From positions 558,001-622,000 of the forward strand of contig NZ_BRVO01000001.1 of the NCBI RefSeq assembly GCF_027924185.1: DNA of 64,000 bases, read 5' to 3'. The stretch's first letter is position 1, and every line of letters begins with the position of its first letter. Shown here in pieces: positions 43,834 through 52,699 of the stretch. A model generated the notes under the pieces. The model did no database searches. It had not been told where the DNA came from and saw only the letters and a program-made list of their open reading frames with translations. The translations under genes were made by a program, and so were the position numbers. This DNA comes from Neptunitalea lumnitzerae (GTDB lineage Bacteria; Bacteroidota; Bacteroidia; Flavobacteriales; Flavobacteriaceae).

Positions 43834-44775
43834 ATGGCATTTTTTCCTTTTCTTTTAATTGGTATTGCATTACTAATTGCATTTGGTGCATTCTTTACCG
43901 TGAAACAACAAACTGCAGTAATTGTAGAAACATTTGGTAAATTCAGTAGCATAAGACATTCTGGTTTACAATTTAAAATACCCATTTTTCAGCGTATTGC
44001 AGGTAGAGTAAGTTTAAAAATTCAACAACTTGATGTTATTGTAGAAACAAAAACATTAGATGACGTATTTGTACGTTTAAAAGTATCTGTACAATATGTG
44101 GTTATTAAAGAAAAAGTATACGAGGCTTTTTACAAATTAGAGTATCCGCATGACCAAATTACATCGTACGTATTTGACGTTGTACGTGCAGAAGTACCTA
44201 AAATGAAATTAGACAACGTGTTTGTTAAAAAAGATGATATTGCTATTGCAGTAAAAGCTGAATTACAAGATGCAATGATAGAATACGGTTTTGACATCAT
44301 TAAAACGCTTGTAACGGACATTGACCCTGACTCTCAGGTGAAGGAGGCTATGAACAGAATTAATGCCGCAGAACGCCAAAAAACAGCTGCACAGTTTGAA
44401 GGAGATGCTCAACGTATCTTAATTGTTGAAAAAGCAAGAGCAGAAGCAGAAAGCAAACGCTTACAAGGACAAGGTATAGCAGACCAACGTAGAGAAATTG
44501 CTCGTGGGTTAGAAGAATCTGTAGAAGTACTAAACCGTGTTGGTATAAGCTCTCAAGAAGCTTCAGCTTTAATTGTAGTTACCCAACATTACGATACCTT
44601 ACAAGCTATTGGTGAAGAAACTAACAGTAACCTTATCTTATTACCTAACAGCCCGCAAGCTGGTAGTGATATGCTAAACAACATGGTAGCCTCTTTTACA
44701 GCAAGTAACCAAATGAGCGAAGCTATGAAACAACAACAAATAGCTAAAGACGCTTCTAAAAATGATACTAAATAA
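43834..44775 (+). CDS. SPFH-domain (stomatin/prohibitin-like) protein
   Basis: A 313-residue protein with one N-terminal membrane helix (about residues 4-24). An SPFH domain spans about 25-200 with VKQQTAVIVETFGKFSSI and LKIQQLDVIVETKTLDDV. A long coiled coil follows (about 180-230, RINAAERQKTAAQFEGDA), then an alanine-rich tail. Such proteins scaffold membrane microdomains and protease regulation. A TAACTTCG sequence at 43778-43785 could be a variant -7 box. It converges on the DUF6327 gene, with a shared terminator. Confidence 0.88.
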   Translation: MAFFPFLLIGIALLIAFGAFFTVKQQTAVIVETFGKFSSIRHSGLQFKIPIFQRIAGRVSLKIQQLDVIVETKTLDDVFVRLKVSVQYVVIKEKVYEAFYKLEYPHDQITSYVFDVVRAEVPKMKLDNVFVKKDDIAIAVKAELQDAMIEYGFDIIKTLVTDIDPDSQVKEAMNRINAAERQKTAAQFEGDAQRILIVEKARAEAESKRLQGQGIADQRREIARGLEESVEVLNRVGISSQEASALIVVTQHYDTLQAIGEETNSNLILLPNSPQAGSDMLNNMVASFTASNQMSEAMKQQQIAKDASKNDTK

Positions 44776-44805
44776 CTAGTAAAATAGTTCGTAATACTAT
44801 CAAAC

Positions 44806-44846
44806 AAAAAACCCTTAACATGCAATGCATCGTTAAGGGTTTTTTA
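44806..44846. terminator. Bidirectional terminator between SPFH and DUF6327 genes
   Basis: A perfect 14 bp stem, AAAAAACCCTTAAC with GTTAAGGGTTTTTT, and a 12-base loop. The A-run on one side and T-run on the other allow termination in both directions. Confidence 0.88.
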
Positions 44847-44895
44847 ATTTAAACTAACCAATTTATTTACTCAAACTAAACTATTTTGTGTACTC

Positions 44896-45117
44896 TTATA
44901 ATATTTTTTTAATTAATAACGATATCAAAAACTTCTTAATTATACCAGGAATACCACCTAGTAAATTAATAGGATGAAATTGATCCTTAGCTTTTGTAAC
45001 ATTCAGTTTTATCTTTTCATAAGCTATATCTTTCTCAAGTTTACGTATAGCTAAATCATTGTCTATTTCTTCAAAACTCTTATAAACTCTCATAGGCACA
45101 GGGTATTTATTTTTCAT
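44896..45117 (-). CDS. DUF6327-like small protein
   Basis: A 73-residue protein: charged N-terminus with YKSFEEIDNDLAIRKLEKDI, and a C-terminal hydrophobic segment (about 53-73). I recall this as the flavobacterial DUF6327 family, function unknown. It overlaps the holin-like gene by 11 bp and is the last of a three-gene unit. Confidence 0.7.
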   Translation of the reverse strand: MKNKYPVPMRVYKSFEEIDNDLAIRKLEKDIAYEKIKLNVTKAKDQFHPINLLGGIPGIIKKFLISLLIKKIL

Positions 45118-45472
45118 CCATATCTTTTAATTCATCAAAAAAGTTAGCTGAAAATTCTTCCAGTATCTTTCTTTCCATGAATTTCTTATTGTAGTGGAAT
45201 ATTAACGCCACTATGATGTAAAACACACCTACAATTAAAAATCCTAAGAATTCATTGTCTAATAAACTACCAATACCCTTAGAAACCGCAAATGAAATAA
45301 ATATAATACCTATAACCAGTATAAAACCAGTTACTAGTAGTTTAGATAATGAGGTAATACTTAATGTTAATAGCTTAAATGCTTTTAACTTATAATAAGC
45401 TATACTCGCATTCATATACTTTTGAGTATTCTCATTTACCTCATTAACATTATCTTTTAATTCGTCAATCAT
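45107..45472 (-). CDS. Holin-like (Holin_X/DUF1469-type) membrane protein
   Basis: A 121-residue protein with two hydrophobic segments, around residues 36-60 and 75-95, with charged termini. This is the layout of the phage-holin-like superfamily found in bacteria next to YtxH proteins. There is no phage gene here, so a stress or envelope role is more likely than lysis. It begins 18 bp after the YtxH gene and overlaps the DUF6327 gene. Confidence 0.7.
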   Translation of the reverse strand: MIDELKDNVNEVNENTQKYMNASIAYYKLKAFKLLTLSITSLSKLLVTGFILVIGIIFISFAVSKGIGSLLDNEFLGFLIVGVFYIIVALIFHYNKKFMERKILEEFSANFFDELKDMDEK

Positions 45473-45490
45473 TTTGGTTGGTTACCTAAC

Positions 45491-45862
45491 TTATACATTT
45501 ACATTAGCTTCTACTTCTACTGGTGCTGCATGATGCCCTTTTTGAAGTTTAGCATTTTTTTCTTTTAACGCTTCTAATTTCTTTTCCATAGCATTAATTA
45601 CATCCTCAGCTTTATAACTCATATTAGAAACAACATCTTCTAATTTTGTTTCAAAGTCTTGTTTTTTGGCATCAGCTGTATGCGATAATTCTTCTGCAAG
45701 TTTAGAAACCTTTAAAGCAATATCATCTTTCGTTTCAAGAGCTTTATCTTTAATTAATTTTCTTGTTTTATCTCCTTTATCAGGTGCAAATAAAATTCCG
45801 AATGTGGCTCCTAATGCTGCCCCAGCAGCTAATGCAACTATAGTACTTCCTGTCTTATTCAT
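45491..45862 (-). CDS. YtxH-domain protein
   Basis: A 123-residue protein. A glycine-rich N-terminal helix (GSTIVALAAGAALGATFGILFAPDKG, shown in part as ALAAGAALGATFGILF) and the -PDKGDKTRK turn are the YtxH signature. A helical charged region follows, probably coiled coil. YtxH proteins are stress-induced in other bacteria. It starts the three-gene unit with the holin-like and DUF6327 genes, which is a common association in Bacteroidota. Confidence 0.85.
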   Translation of the reverse strand: MNKTGSTIVALAAGAALGATFGILFAPDKGDKTRKLIKDKALETKDDIALKVSKLAEELSHTADAKKQDFETKLEDVVSNMSYKAEDVINAMEKKLEALKEKNAKLQKGHHAAPVEVEANVNV

Positions 45863-45965
45863 AACAATTTTTTTTTTGGTTTATTAATTTTCTTTTGACT
45901 AAAATTAGTTTTTTTAATAGGAAAATACTGTTAATAACCAGTTAATTGATAATACATTAACAAAT

Positions 45966-45995
45966 AAAAAAAGCACCCATTTTGGGTGCTTTTGA
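45966..45995 (-). terminator. Terminator of glnS
   Basis: AAAAGCACCCA pairs with TGGGTGCTTTT around a three-base loop, 22 bp after the glnS stop. The T-run falls on the minus strand. Confidence 0.85.
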
Positions 45996-46016
45996 TTTAT
46001 TTTGATTGAAAAAATA

Positions 46017-47699
46017 CTATTTATCTGCCAATTTTGCCCAAGTATCACGCAAACCAACAGTTTTATTAAATACCAAATTATCAGCATTAGAATCTCTGTC
46101 TACACAGAAATACCCTAAACGTTGAAATTGGAAAGTCTCGCCTTCCTTAGCATCTTTTAAGCTAGGTTCTACATAACCAGTAACTACTTTTAAAGAATCA
46201 GGATTTATAAACTCTAAGAAATCCTTCTCTTTATGAGAATCTGGTGCCTCATTTGTAAACAATCTATCATAAATTCTTACTTCAGATTCAACAGCATGGT
46301 TTATAGAAACCCAATGTAGTGTTCCTTTAACTTTACGCATACTAGCCTCAGTACCACTACCACTTCTACTATCTTCATCATACGTACAATGAATTTCGGT
46401 AATATTACCCTCTTCATCTTTAACACAGCTTTCTGCTTTAATTATATAGGCATTCTTAAGTCTTACTTCACCACCTAACTTTAATCTAAAGAACTTACGG
46501 TTAGCTTCTTCTCTAAAATCTTCTCTTTCAATATAAATTTCACGAGAGAAAGGAACCTTTCTATAGGTCATTACTTCTTCCTCAGGGTTATTCTCTGCAT
46601 CTAACCATTCTTCTTGACCCTCCGGATAATTAGTAATAACCACTTTAACCGGATCTAAAACACCCATAACACGGTGTGCCGATTTATTTAAATCTTCACG
46701 AACACAGTATTCTAATAAAGAAACATCAATTAAATTTTCTCTTTTAGCAATACCAATAGTATCTGCAAAATTTCTAATAGATGTAGGGGTATAACCACGT
46801 CTTCTCAATCCTGAAATAGTAGGCATTCTAGGATCATCCCAAGCAGTTACATGTCCTTCTTGTACAAGCTTTAATAACTTACGCTTACTTACAATAGTAT
46901 GGCTTAAATTACGTCTGGCAAACTCACGCTGTTTAGGGCGTACTTTATCTGAATCTCTTACCTGGTCTAAAAACCAATCATACAACTCTCTGTGCATAGC
47001 AAACTCAAGTGTACAGAAAGAGTGCGATACTTGCTCTATATAATCACTTTCCCCATGTGCCCAATCATACATTGGGTAAATACACCAATTATTAGCAGTT
47101 CTATGGTGGTACTTATGCATAATTCTATACATAATAGGGTCTCTCATTAACATATTTGAAGAAGCCATATCTATTTTAGCTCTTAATACATGCGTACCAG
47201 CTTCAAAATCGCCATTCTTCATGCGTTCAAATAGTTCAAGATTCTCCTCTACACTTCTATTTCTATACGGGCTATCTGTACCAGGTACGGTAGGTGTACC
47301 TTTCTGTTCTGCCATTTGTTCAGAAGACTGAGAATCTACATAGGCTTTCCCCTGCTTAATAAATTCTATTGCCCATAAATACAATTGTGGGAAATAATCA
47401 GAGGCATAGCATTCATGGTTCCATTCAAAACCAAGCCAAGCTACATCACGTTTAATAGCATCTACAAATTCTTGTTCTTCTTTCTCCGGGTTGGTATCAT
47501 CAAAACGTAAATTTACAGGAGCTTTATAACGCAAACCTAATCCAAAATTTAAACAGATGGAACTAGCATGACCAATATGTAAATATCCATTTGGTTCTGG
47601 AGGAAAACGGAAACGTAATTCCTCATTGTTAAATCCATTTCTTAAATCCTCTTCTATAATATGCTCTATAAAATTGAGCGACTTCTTTTCTTCTGACAT
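46017..47699 (-). CDS. glnS: Glutamine--tRNA ligase
   Basis: A 560-residue class I synthetase charging tRNA-Gln. PEPNGYLHIGHASSI at residues 34-48 holds the HIGH motif, and VSKRKLLKLV is the KMSKS-like loop near 270. Further motifs include RFDDTNPEKEEQEFVDAI and ARRNLSHTIVSKRK. Presence of GlnRS means the cell need not use the transamidation route for Gln-tRNA. It has its own promoter and terminator, and diverges from folB. Confidence 0.96.
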   Translation of the reverse strand: MSEEKKSLNFIEHIIEEDLRNGFNNEELRFRFPPEPNGYLHIGHASSICLNFGLGLRYKAPVNLRFDDTNPEKEEQEFVDAIKRDVAWLGFEWNHECYASDYFPQLYLWAIEFIKQGKAYVDSQSSEQMAEQKGTPTVPGTDSPYRNRSVEENLELFERMKNGDFEAGTHVLRAKIDMASSNMLMRDPIMYRIMHKYHHRTANNWCIYPMYDWAHGESDYIEQVSHSFCTLEFAMHRELYDWFLDQVRDSDKVRPKQREFARRNLSHTIVSKRKLLKLVQEGHVTAWDDPRMPTISGLRRRGYTPTSIRNFADTIGIAKRENLIDVSLLEYCVREDLNKSAHRVMGVLDPVKVVITNYPEGQEEWLDAENNPEEEVMTYRKVPFSREIYIEREDFREEANRKFFRLKLGGEVRLKNAYIIKAESCVKDEEGNITEIHCTYDEDSRSGSGTEASMRKVKGTLHWVSINHAVESEVRIYDRLFTNEAPDSHKEKDFLEFINPDSLKVVTGYVEPSLKDAKEGETFQFQRLGYFCVDRDSNADNLVFNKTVGLRDTWAKLADK

Positions 47700-47729
47700 A
47701 CGTATTTACAATGAATTACATTATAGCTA

Positions 47730-47737
47730 CAAAAATA
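47730..47737 (-). promoter_or_regulatory. -7 box of glnS
   Basis: The minus strand reads TATTTTTG, matching TAnnTTTG, 31 bp before the glnS ATG. Confidence 0.4.
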
Positions 47738-47789
47738 GAAATTACTAATAACAAACAATCAAACAATGCACTTATAATTACGTAATATG

Positions 47790-47797
47790 TACATTTG
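47790..47797 (+). promoter_or_regulatory. -7 box of folB
   Basis: TACATTTG matches TAnnTTTG and lies 19 bp before the ATG at 47817. Confidence 0.5.
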
Positions 47798-47816
47798 CAT
47801 TTTTACAAACACTATT

Positions 47817-48176
47817 ATGGGAATTATAAGGGTTACCAATATAAAATTATATGCCTACCATGGCTGCTTAACAGAGGAAAGTAAAATAGGTAGTAACTAC
47901 CGTGTAGATGTTACTGTTAAAGCTAATTTACAACCCTCTGCAGATTCAGATGAATTAGCAGATACGGTAGATTATGTACATATAAACAAAATAGTTAAAG
48001 AAGAAATGATGGTGCGGTCTAAACTATTAGAGCATGTTGCTAAGCGTATTATAAACCGAATATTTGACGAAATTGCTATTGCTGAAGAAGCTACCGTTGC
48101 AGTATCTAAAATAAACCCTCCAATTGGCGGAAATGTAGAAATGGTAACTATTGAGATGAGTTTACAACGTACTTAG
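47817..48176 (+). CDS. folB: Dihydroneopterin aldolase
   Basis: A 119-residue enzyme of folate synthesis, converting 7,8-dihydroneopterin to 6-hydroxymethyl-7,8-dihydropterin. The ATG at 47817 (MGIIRVTNIKLYAYHGCL) fits the family start and lies after the promoter box; an upstream in-frame start would lie before it. IKLYAYHGCLTEESKIGS and the DTVDYVHINKIVKEE region are the FolB motifs, and the C-terminal KINPPIGGNVEMV carries the pterin-binding part. Monocistronic. Confidence 0.9.
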   Translation: MGIIRVTNIKLYAYHGCLTEESKIGSNYRVDVTVKANLQPSADSDELADTVDYVHINKIVKEEMMVRSKLLEHVAKRIINRIFDEIAIAEEATVAVSKINPPIGGNVEMVTIEMSLQRT

Positions 48177-48308
48177 TAGCAAACTGCTTCTTTAACTTAT
48201 TACGTTAGATGGTTAATAATCAAAGTTATTGCTACTAGAAATGTAAACAAACAAGTAAAATGAACATTTTTATAAACTGAATATACTTGTTAATAAAAAA
48301 TAATTTAG

Positions 48309-48316
48309 TAGATTTG
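48309..48316 (+). promoter_or_regulatory. -7 box of tRNA-Cys
   Basis: TAGATTTG matches TAnnTTTG. TTG at 48287-48289 is the likely -33 element with a 19 bp spacer. The tRNA begins 13 bp after the box. Confidence 0.65.
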
Positions 48317-48328
48317 CGCTCCTGAAAG

Positions 48329-48399
48329 GGCATCGTGGCCGAGTGGCTAGGCAGTGGTCTGCAAAACCATGTACAGCGGTTCGAATCCGCTCGATGCCT
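48329..48399 (+). tRNA. tRNA-Cys (GCA)
   Basis: A complete cloverleaf: acceptor stem GGCATCG/CGATGCC, D-stem GCC/GGC, anticodon loop CTGCAAA with anticodon GCA, T-stem AGCGG/CCGCT with loop TTCGAAT, and discriminator T, as expected for tRNA-Cys. CCA is not encoded. A terminator follows at once. Confidence 0.97.
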
Positions 48400-48407
48400 C
48401 AAAAAGA

Positions 48408-48440
48408 AAAAGCGTTGATTAATTTCAACGCTTTTTTTTT
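48408..48440 (+). terminator. Terminator of tRNA-Cys
   Basis: AGCGTTGA and TCAACGCT pair around a six-base loop and are followed by a T-run of nine. It lies 11 bp after the tRNA. Confidence 0.85.
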
Positions 48441-48462
48441 ATTATAAATAATAACTAATTAT

Positions 48463-49185
48463 TTATTCTGCTTCTCGTAATTCCGGTTGTACATCTTCTT
48501 TTGTACCTTGATGAAACTCTAACTTCTTTTCTAAGTATTTCTTTTCATTTGGAAAAATACCTTGAAACATTAAAAAACATCCGCATACCACTATAATTAC
48601 ACTAATAATACGCTTTAGTTTATGTATTAAGCTTGGAGTAAGTTTGTTTTTTAATTGTTTAGCTAGTATAATTTTAATAGCATCTGTTACCAAATAAGTA
48701 ATAATAATAGTAGCAAAAAAGATAAGTATTCTATTGGGCTGCATATCTAACTTAGGACCAAAAGAAAGTATAATTACCAACCAAAATCCTAACACCCCAA
48801 TATTTATGAAATTAAGTAAAAACCCTTTGAAAAAGAAAGCTAAATAATTACTTCTTGGTAAATCTCCAACTTCATATTCTTCGTCTAACTTTTTATTATA
48901 ATCTCTTTTCTCTTTTATATAACTAAAAACACCGTAGCACATCATAATCAGACCACCAAATATAAATAGAAATGGATCGTCTTTAATTCTCTCTAATAAT
49001 TTTGAAGTACTAAAATAGGCCACTAAAATAAAAAATACATCTCCTGTAGCAGCTCCTAAGTCAAGCGTCATGGCAGCTCTAAAACCTTTACTAACACTGG
49101 TTTCTATTACTAGAAAAAAAATAGGTCCAATTGTAAAAGCAAGTAACCACCCTAAAGGAATAGCCGCAAAAACATCCTGTAACAT
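48463..49185 (-). CDS. LysE-family translocator
   Basis: A 240-residue membrane protein with six hydrophobic segments. The start, AIPLGWLLAFTIGPIFFLVIE (quoted in part: AFTIGPIFFLVIE), carries the GP motif, and the DLGAATGDVFF and FLKGF/FFFKGFLLNFINIGVL motifs are typical of LysE/RhtB exporters, which export amino acids. The hydrophilic C-terminal tail (about 40 residues) is longer than usual. The substrate is not known. It converges on tRNA-Cys. Confidence 0.8.
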   Translation of the reverse strand: MLQDVFAAIPLGWLLAFTIGPIFFLVIETSVSKGFRAAMTLDLGAATGDVFFILVAYFSTSKLLERIKDDPFLFIFGGLIMMCYGVFSYIKEKRDYNKKLDEEYEVGDLPRSNYLAFFFKGFLLNFINIGVLGFWLVIILSFGPKLDMQPNRILIFFATIIITYLVTDAIKIILAKQLKNKLTPSLIHKLKRIISVIIVVCGCFLMFQGIFPNEKKYLEKKLEFHQGTKEDVQPELREAE

Positions 49186-49231
49186 TCTCTCAATTTATCA
49201 AATTATGAGCCTTACAACTCTTTTATCACTT

Positions 49232-49239
49232 CAAAAATA
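49232..49239 (-). promoter_or_regulatory. Possible -7 box of LysE-family gene
   Basis: The minus strand reads TATTTTTG, 47 bp before the LysE-family start. It lies after the DUF2807 terminator. Confidence 0.35.
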
Positions 49240-49256
49240 ACGAATAAAGAAAAAAA

Positions 49257-49286
49257 AGCATTACAATTTTAAAATTATAATGCTTT
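49257..49286 (-). terminator. Terminator of DUF2807 gene
   Basis: AAAGCATTACAATTTT and AAAATTATAATGCTTT pair with one mismatch, followed on the minus strand by a T-run. It lies 41 bp after the DUF2807 stop. Confidence 0.75.
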
Positions 49287-49326
49287 CATGTTGCTATTAA
49301 CTGTAAATTAATAAATGTATTTCATA

Positions 49327-50004
49327 TTAATATTCTTTAATTCGTCCTCCTAAAAACGTCTTTTTATCAATCACTTTCGGATCACCGTACACATCAATAT
49401 CACCACCGGCTCTAACTTCAGCTTCAACATACTCAGTAGCATAAATAACAGCCTCTCCACCAGCACTAACACTCACATAACTTTGTTTAGTATTTAAATC
49501 TTTACCATCGTACTCACCTCCGGTATTTATGGTAACATCTTGTGTATTAGCAGTACCTCTAGTTTCAATATTACCACCAGTAACGGCCTTAATTTCTACA
49601 CGCTCTACATTTAAATACACACTAATTTCACCACCTTCTTGAGCTCTTAATATAATCTCAGTAACCTCCGAAGGATCTACATTTTCAATAAACGCTTGTT
49701 CATTAGCATCTATCAAATAAATTGGAGAACTATGGTAAAGCTCTACAAAAGTGTTATACCCATCAAAGGCTTCACTAATATCCATACGTACTTTTAGCTT
49801 ACCATTTTTATTAACAATTTCTACATCGTTTTTATTTTTTCCTTTAATAATGGCCTTGTTCTCGGTACTATTAATCAACTTTACAGAAATTCCATCAAAG
49901 GCTTTTACTTCTGAAAATTCTCCTAATTCTTTTGTAATATCATTCTGGGCAAAACCTACCGCAGCTAACATTACTATAAAAAGTGTTACAATTGTATTTC
50001 TCAT
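49327..50004 (-). CDS. DUF2807 (putative auto-transporter adhesin head) protein
   Basis: A 225-residue secreted protein with a signal peptide of about residues 1-19. The body is a repeated short-strand beta helix typical of DUF2807, with FSEVKAFDGISVKLINS near 27-43, then VEIKAVTGGNIETRGTA and TINTGGEYDGKDL. Such domains occur in surface or periplasmic proteins of Bacteroidota. The function is unknown. It is a single-gene unit with a terminator. Confidence 0.8.
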   Translation of the reverse strand: MRNTIVTLFIVMLAAVGFAQNDITKELGEFSEVKAFDGISVKLINSTENKAIIKGKNKNDVEIVNKNGKLKVRMDISEAFDGYNTFVELYHSSPIYLIDANEQAFIENVDPSEVTEIILRAQEGGEISVYLNVERVEIKAVTGGNIETRGTANTQDVTINTGGEYDGKDLNTKQSYVSVSAGGEAVIYATEYVEAEVRAGGDIDVYGDPKVIDKKTFLGGRIKEY

Positions 50005-50106
50005 AATTTAACAACATTGGTTACAGGTATAAAGATGGCAATTTTTAAAAAATGTTACAGTTAAGTACCCCTTAAAGGATAGTTAAAAACTATAAAACAT
50101 TTCAAA

Positions 50107-52302
50107 TCAACCTAATACCTGTTCCTTACTTCCTATTAAATCAAAGTCTAAATGGCGTTTCATTAAATCGGTAGATTTCACTTTAACAACCACTTCATCT
50201 CCTAACTGATAAACATTTTTTGTTACTTCGCCTACAATAGCAAATTGTTTCTCATCAAAGGTATAGTAATCATCATCTATATCTCTAATACGAATCATCC
50301 CTTCACACTTATTCTCAATAATTTCTACATAAATACCCCATTCTGTAACGCCCGATATAACACCTAAGAACTGCTGATCTTTATGATCTTCCATAAACTT
50401 AATCTGCATATACTTAATGGAATCTCTTTCGGCATTAGCAGCTAAACTTTCCATATCAGAAGAATGCCTACACTTATCTTCATATTCCTCTTCTTTTGCT
50501 GAAGCACCTCCATCTAAATACAATTGTAATAAACGGTGTGCCATCACATCTGGGTAACGTCTAATAGGCGATGTAAAATGACTGTAATAATCAAATGCTA
50601 ACCCATAATGCCCAATATTATCGGTAGTATATTTTGCCTTACTCATACTTCTAATAGCCATAGTATCTACAAGGTTTTGTTCTTTTTTACCTTGTACATC
50701 ATGTAACAAACTATTTAAAGATGAAGTAATGGTTTTTCTATTTTTCATGTTCAAGCTATAACCAAATCTTGAGATAACACCTTGTAAAAGCATTAGCTTC
50801 TCATCATCTGGTTCATCATGTACACGATACACAAACGTTTTTTCTTGTTTAGAAACAAATTCTGCCACTTTTCTATTAGCAAGTAACATGAACTCCTCAA
50901 TTAACTTGTTAGCGTCTTTAGCCTCTTTAAAATACACTCCTACGGGCTCGCTTTCTTCATTCAAGTTAAACTTTACCTCTACTTTATCAAAAGAAATAGC
51001 ACCATGACTCATACGTTTGGTTCTCATTTTTTTGGCTAAAGCATCTAAGGTTAAAATAGCTTCTACAATAGGGGCTTCTACCTCATAAGCTTCTCCGGTT
51101 AAAGAAAGCTGTTCAGGTATTATATGTTCCTTAGTTTCTATAATGTGTTGTGCTTCTTCATACGCAAAGCGTCTGTCTGAATAAGTAGCCGTTCTACCAA
51201 ACCACTGACTTACCACTTCTGCTTTCTCATTTAGTTCAAACACAGCAGAAAAAGTATACTTTTCTTCATGTGGGCGTAACGAACATGCATTGTTAGATAA
51301 CACTTCTGGTAACATAGGCACTACCCTATCTACTAAATATACCGATGTAGCTCGGTTATAAGCTTCATCATCTAAAATGGTTCCGGGTTGTACATAATGC
51401 GAAACATCTGCAATATGAATACCTACTTCAAAATGTCCATTCTCTAATTTTTCAAAAGATAAGGCATCATCAAAGTCTTTGGCATCTTTAGGATCTATGG
51501 TAAACGTAAGTGTTTTACGCATATCTCTACGTTTCGCAATTTCTTCTTCTTTAATACTGGTATCTAACTGGTTAGCATAATGTTCTACCTCTAAAGGAAA
51601 ATCATAAGGTAACCCATATTCTGCTAAAATAGCATGCATTTCGGTATTATGTTCGCCTGGTTTACCCAGTACTTCAATTACCTTACCGTATGGTGAATCA
51701 GCTTTTTCTGGCCAATCATTAATTTCTACAATAACTTTATCACCATTTTCTGCAGTACCTAATTTATTCTTGGTAACAAAAATATCGGTATACATTCTAA
51801 AGTCTGTTGGCACCACAAAAGCAAAGTTTGGATGCATTTGTACAATACCTACAAAATGTATTTTCTTACGCTGAATAATTTTAGTAATCTCACCTTCAAG
51901 CTTTTTACTATTTCTTCTTTTAGGGAATACATATACCTCTACTTCATCGCCATGCAATGCTTTGTTCAACATATTGGCAGGTATAAATACATCCTGTTCT
52001 AAATCATCACAAATAACATAAGCATTACCTTTTCCAGTAACATCTACAATACCTGTAAAATAATTTAAGTTAGGAATGGCTCTATATTTACCACGTTCTG
52101 GTTCTTCAATACGCTTACTTTCTTTCAGCTGAACCAATTTTTTAATCAATAAATTTCTTCCTGAAGTATCTGTAATATCTAGCTTAGCAGCTATCTGTTT
52201 GTAGTTAAACAGTTGATTAGGATTCTTTTCTAAAACGGTAAATATGCCTTTAGTAATTTCATTCTTCTTATGCTTCTCCGCTCTTTTTTTCTTTCTTGAC
52301 AT
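50107..52302 (-). CDS. rnr: Ribonuclease R
   Basis: A 731-residue processive 3'-5' exoribonuclease. The ATG at 52302 (MSRKKKRAEKHKKNE) is preferred over a TTG two codons upstream. Domains are an N-terminal winged helix (about 15-70), two cold-shock domains (about 80-220), the RNB catalytic domain (about 260-580), and a C-terminal S1 domain (about 650-725). The catalytic aspartates are seen in TIDPKDAKDFDDALSFE. It degrades structured RNA. Its start faces the candidate oriC region, 215 bp before a small ORF. Confidence 0.96.
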   Translation of the reverse strand: MSRKKKRAEKHKKNEITKGIFTVLEKNPNQLFNYKQIAAKLDITDTSGRNLLIKKLVQLKESKRIEEPERGKYRAIPNLNYFTGIVDVTGKGNAYVICDDLEQDVFIPANMLNKALHGDEVEVYVFPKRRNSKKLEGEITKIIQRKKIHFVGIVQMHPNFAFVVPTDFRMYTDIFVTKNKLGTAENGDKVIVEINDWPEKADSPYGKVIEVLGKPGEHNTEMHAILAEYGLPYDFPLEVEHYANQLDTSIKEEEIAKRRDMRKTLTFTIDPKDAKDFDDALSFEKLENGHFEVGIHIADVSHYVQPGTILDDEAYNRATSVYLVDRVVPMLPEVLSNNACSLRPHEEKYTFSAVFELNEKAEVVSQWFGRTATYSDRRFAYEEAQHIIETKEHIIPEQLSLTGEAYEVEAPIVEAILTLDALAKKMRTKRMSHGAISFDKVEVKFNLNEESEPVGVYFKEAKDANKLIEEFMLLANRKVAEFVSKQEKTFVYRVHDEPDDEKLMLLQGVISRFGYSLNMKNRKTITSSLNSLLHDVQGKKEQNLVDTMAIRSMSKAKYTTDNIGHYGLAFDYYSHFTSPIRRYPDVMAHRLLQLYLDGGASAKEEEYEDKCRHSSDMESLAANAERDSIKYMQIKFMEDHKDQQFLGVISGVTEWGIYVEIIENKCEGMIRIRDIDDDYYTFDEKQFAIVGEVTKNVYQLGDEVVVKVKSTDLMKRHLDFDLIGSKEQVLG

Positions 52303-52516
52303 AAACAATTTTCTAATTGGCTATAATGTACAAATATTTTAATCGATAATTGATATTAAATAATTTAAGCCTGTTTTAAATTTTAATTAGGTAACCAACA
52401 AAAATCTATTACAAAGTAAACCTTTGAAACACCTTTTACCAACCTAAAAAAAATAAAAGTTAAAATTTTATTAAAAAAAATGTAATAATAAGAAAGTTTT
52501 AACGTCTATTAAGTAT

Positions 52517-52699
52517 ATGAGAAAAATTTACATAGTCATAGTATTCTTTATAGGTCTGTTTTTAACAGGTCTTATATACTTTGTTATTACCATAGATAAA
52601 TCTTTTCAACAGCAAGAAAAGGTAATGATCAAAATAAAACATACTCCTAAGGCTACTTCCTTCCAATACTACATACAAGAAGATACACTTTCTGTATAA
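52517..52699 (+). CDS. Small hypothetical membrane protein
   Basis: A 60-residue ORF with one strong hydrophobic segment (about residues 4-27, MRKIYIVIVFFIGLFLTGLI) and a polar tail (KHTPKATSFQYYIQED). It does not resemble a family I know. It lies in the otherwise gene-free DNA between rnr and rpiB, on the plus strand, with no recognised -7 box. It could be a real small envelope protein or a chance ORF; the alternating hydrophobic start favours the former slightly. Confidence 0.4.
   Translation: MRKIYIVIVFFIGLFLTGLIYFVITIDKSFQQQEKVMIKIKHTPKATSFQYYIQEDTLSV

Noticed and set aside
45107-45472. Prophage remnant because of holin-like protein
   Set aside because: No other phage gene is nearby and the gene belongs to a bacterial YtxH module.
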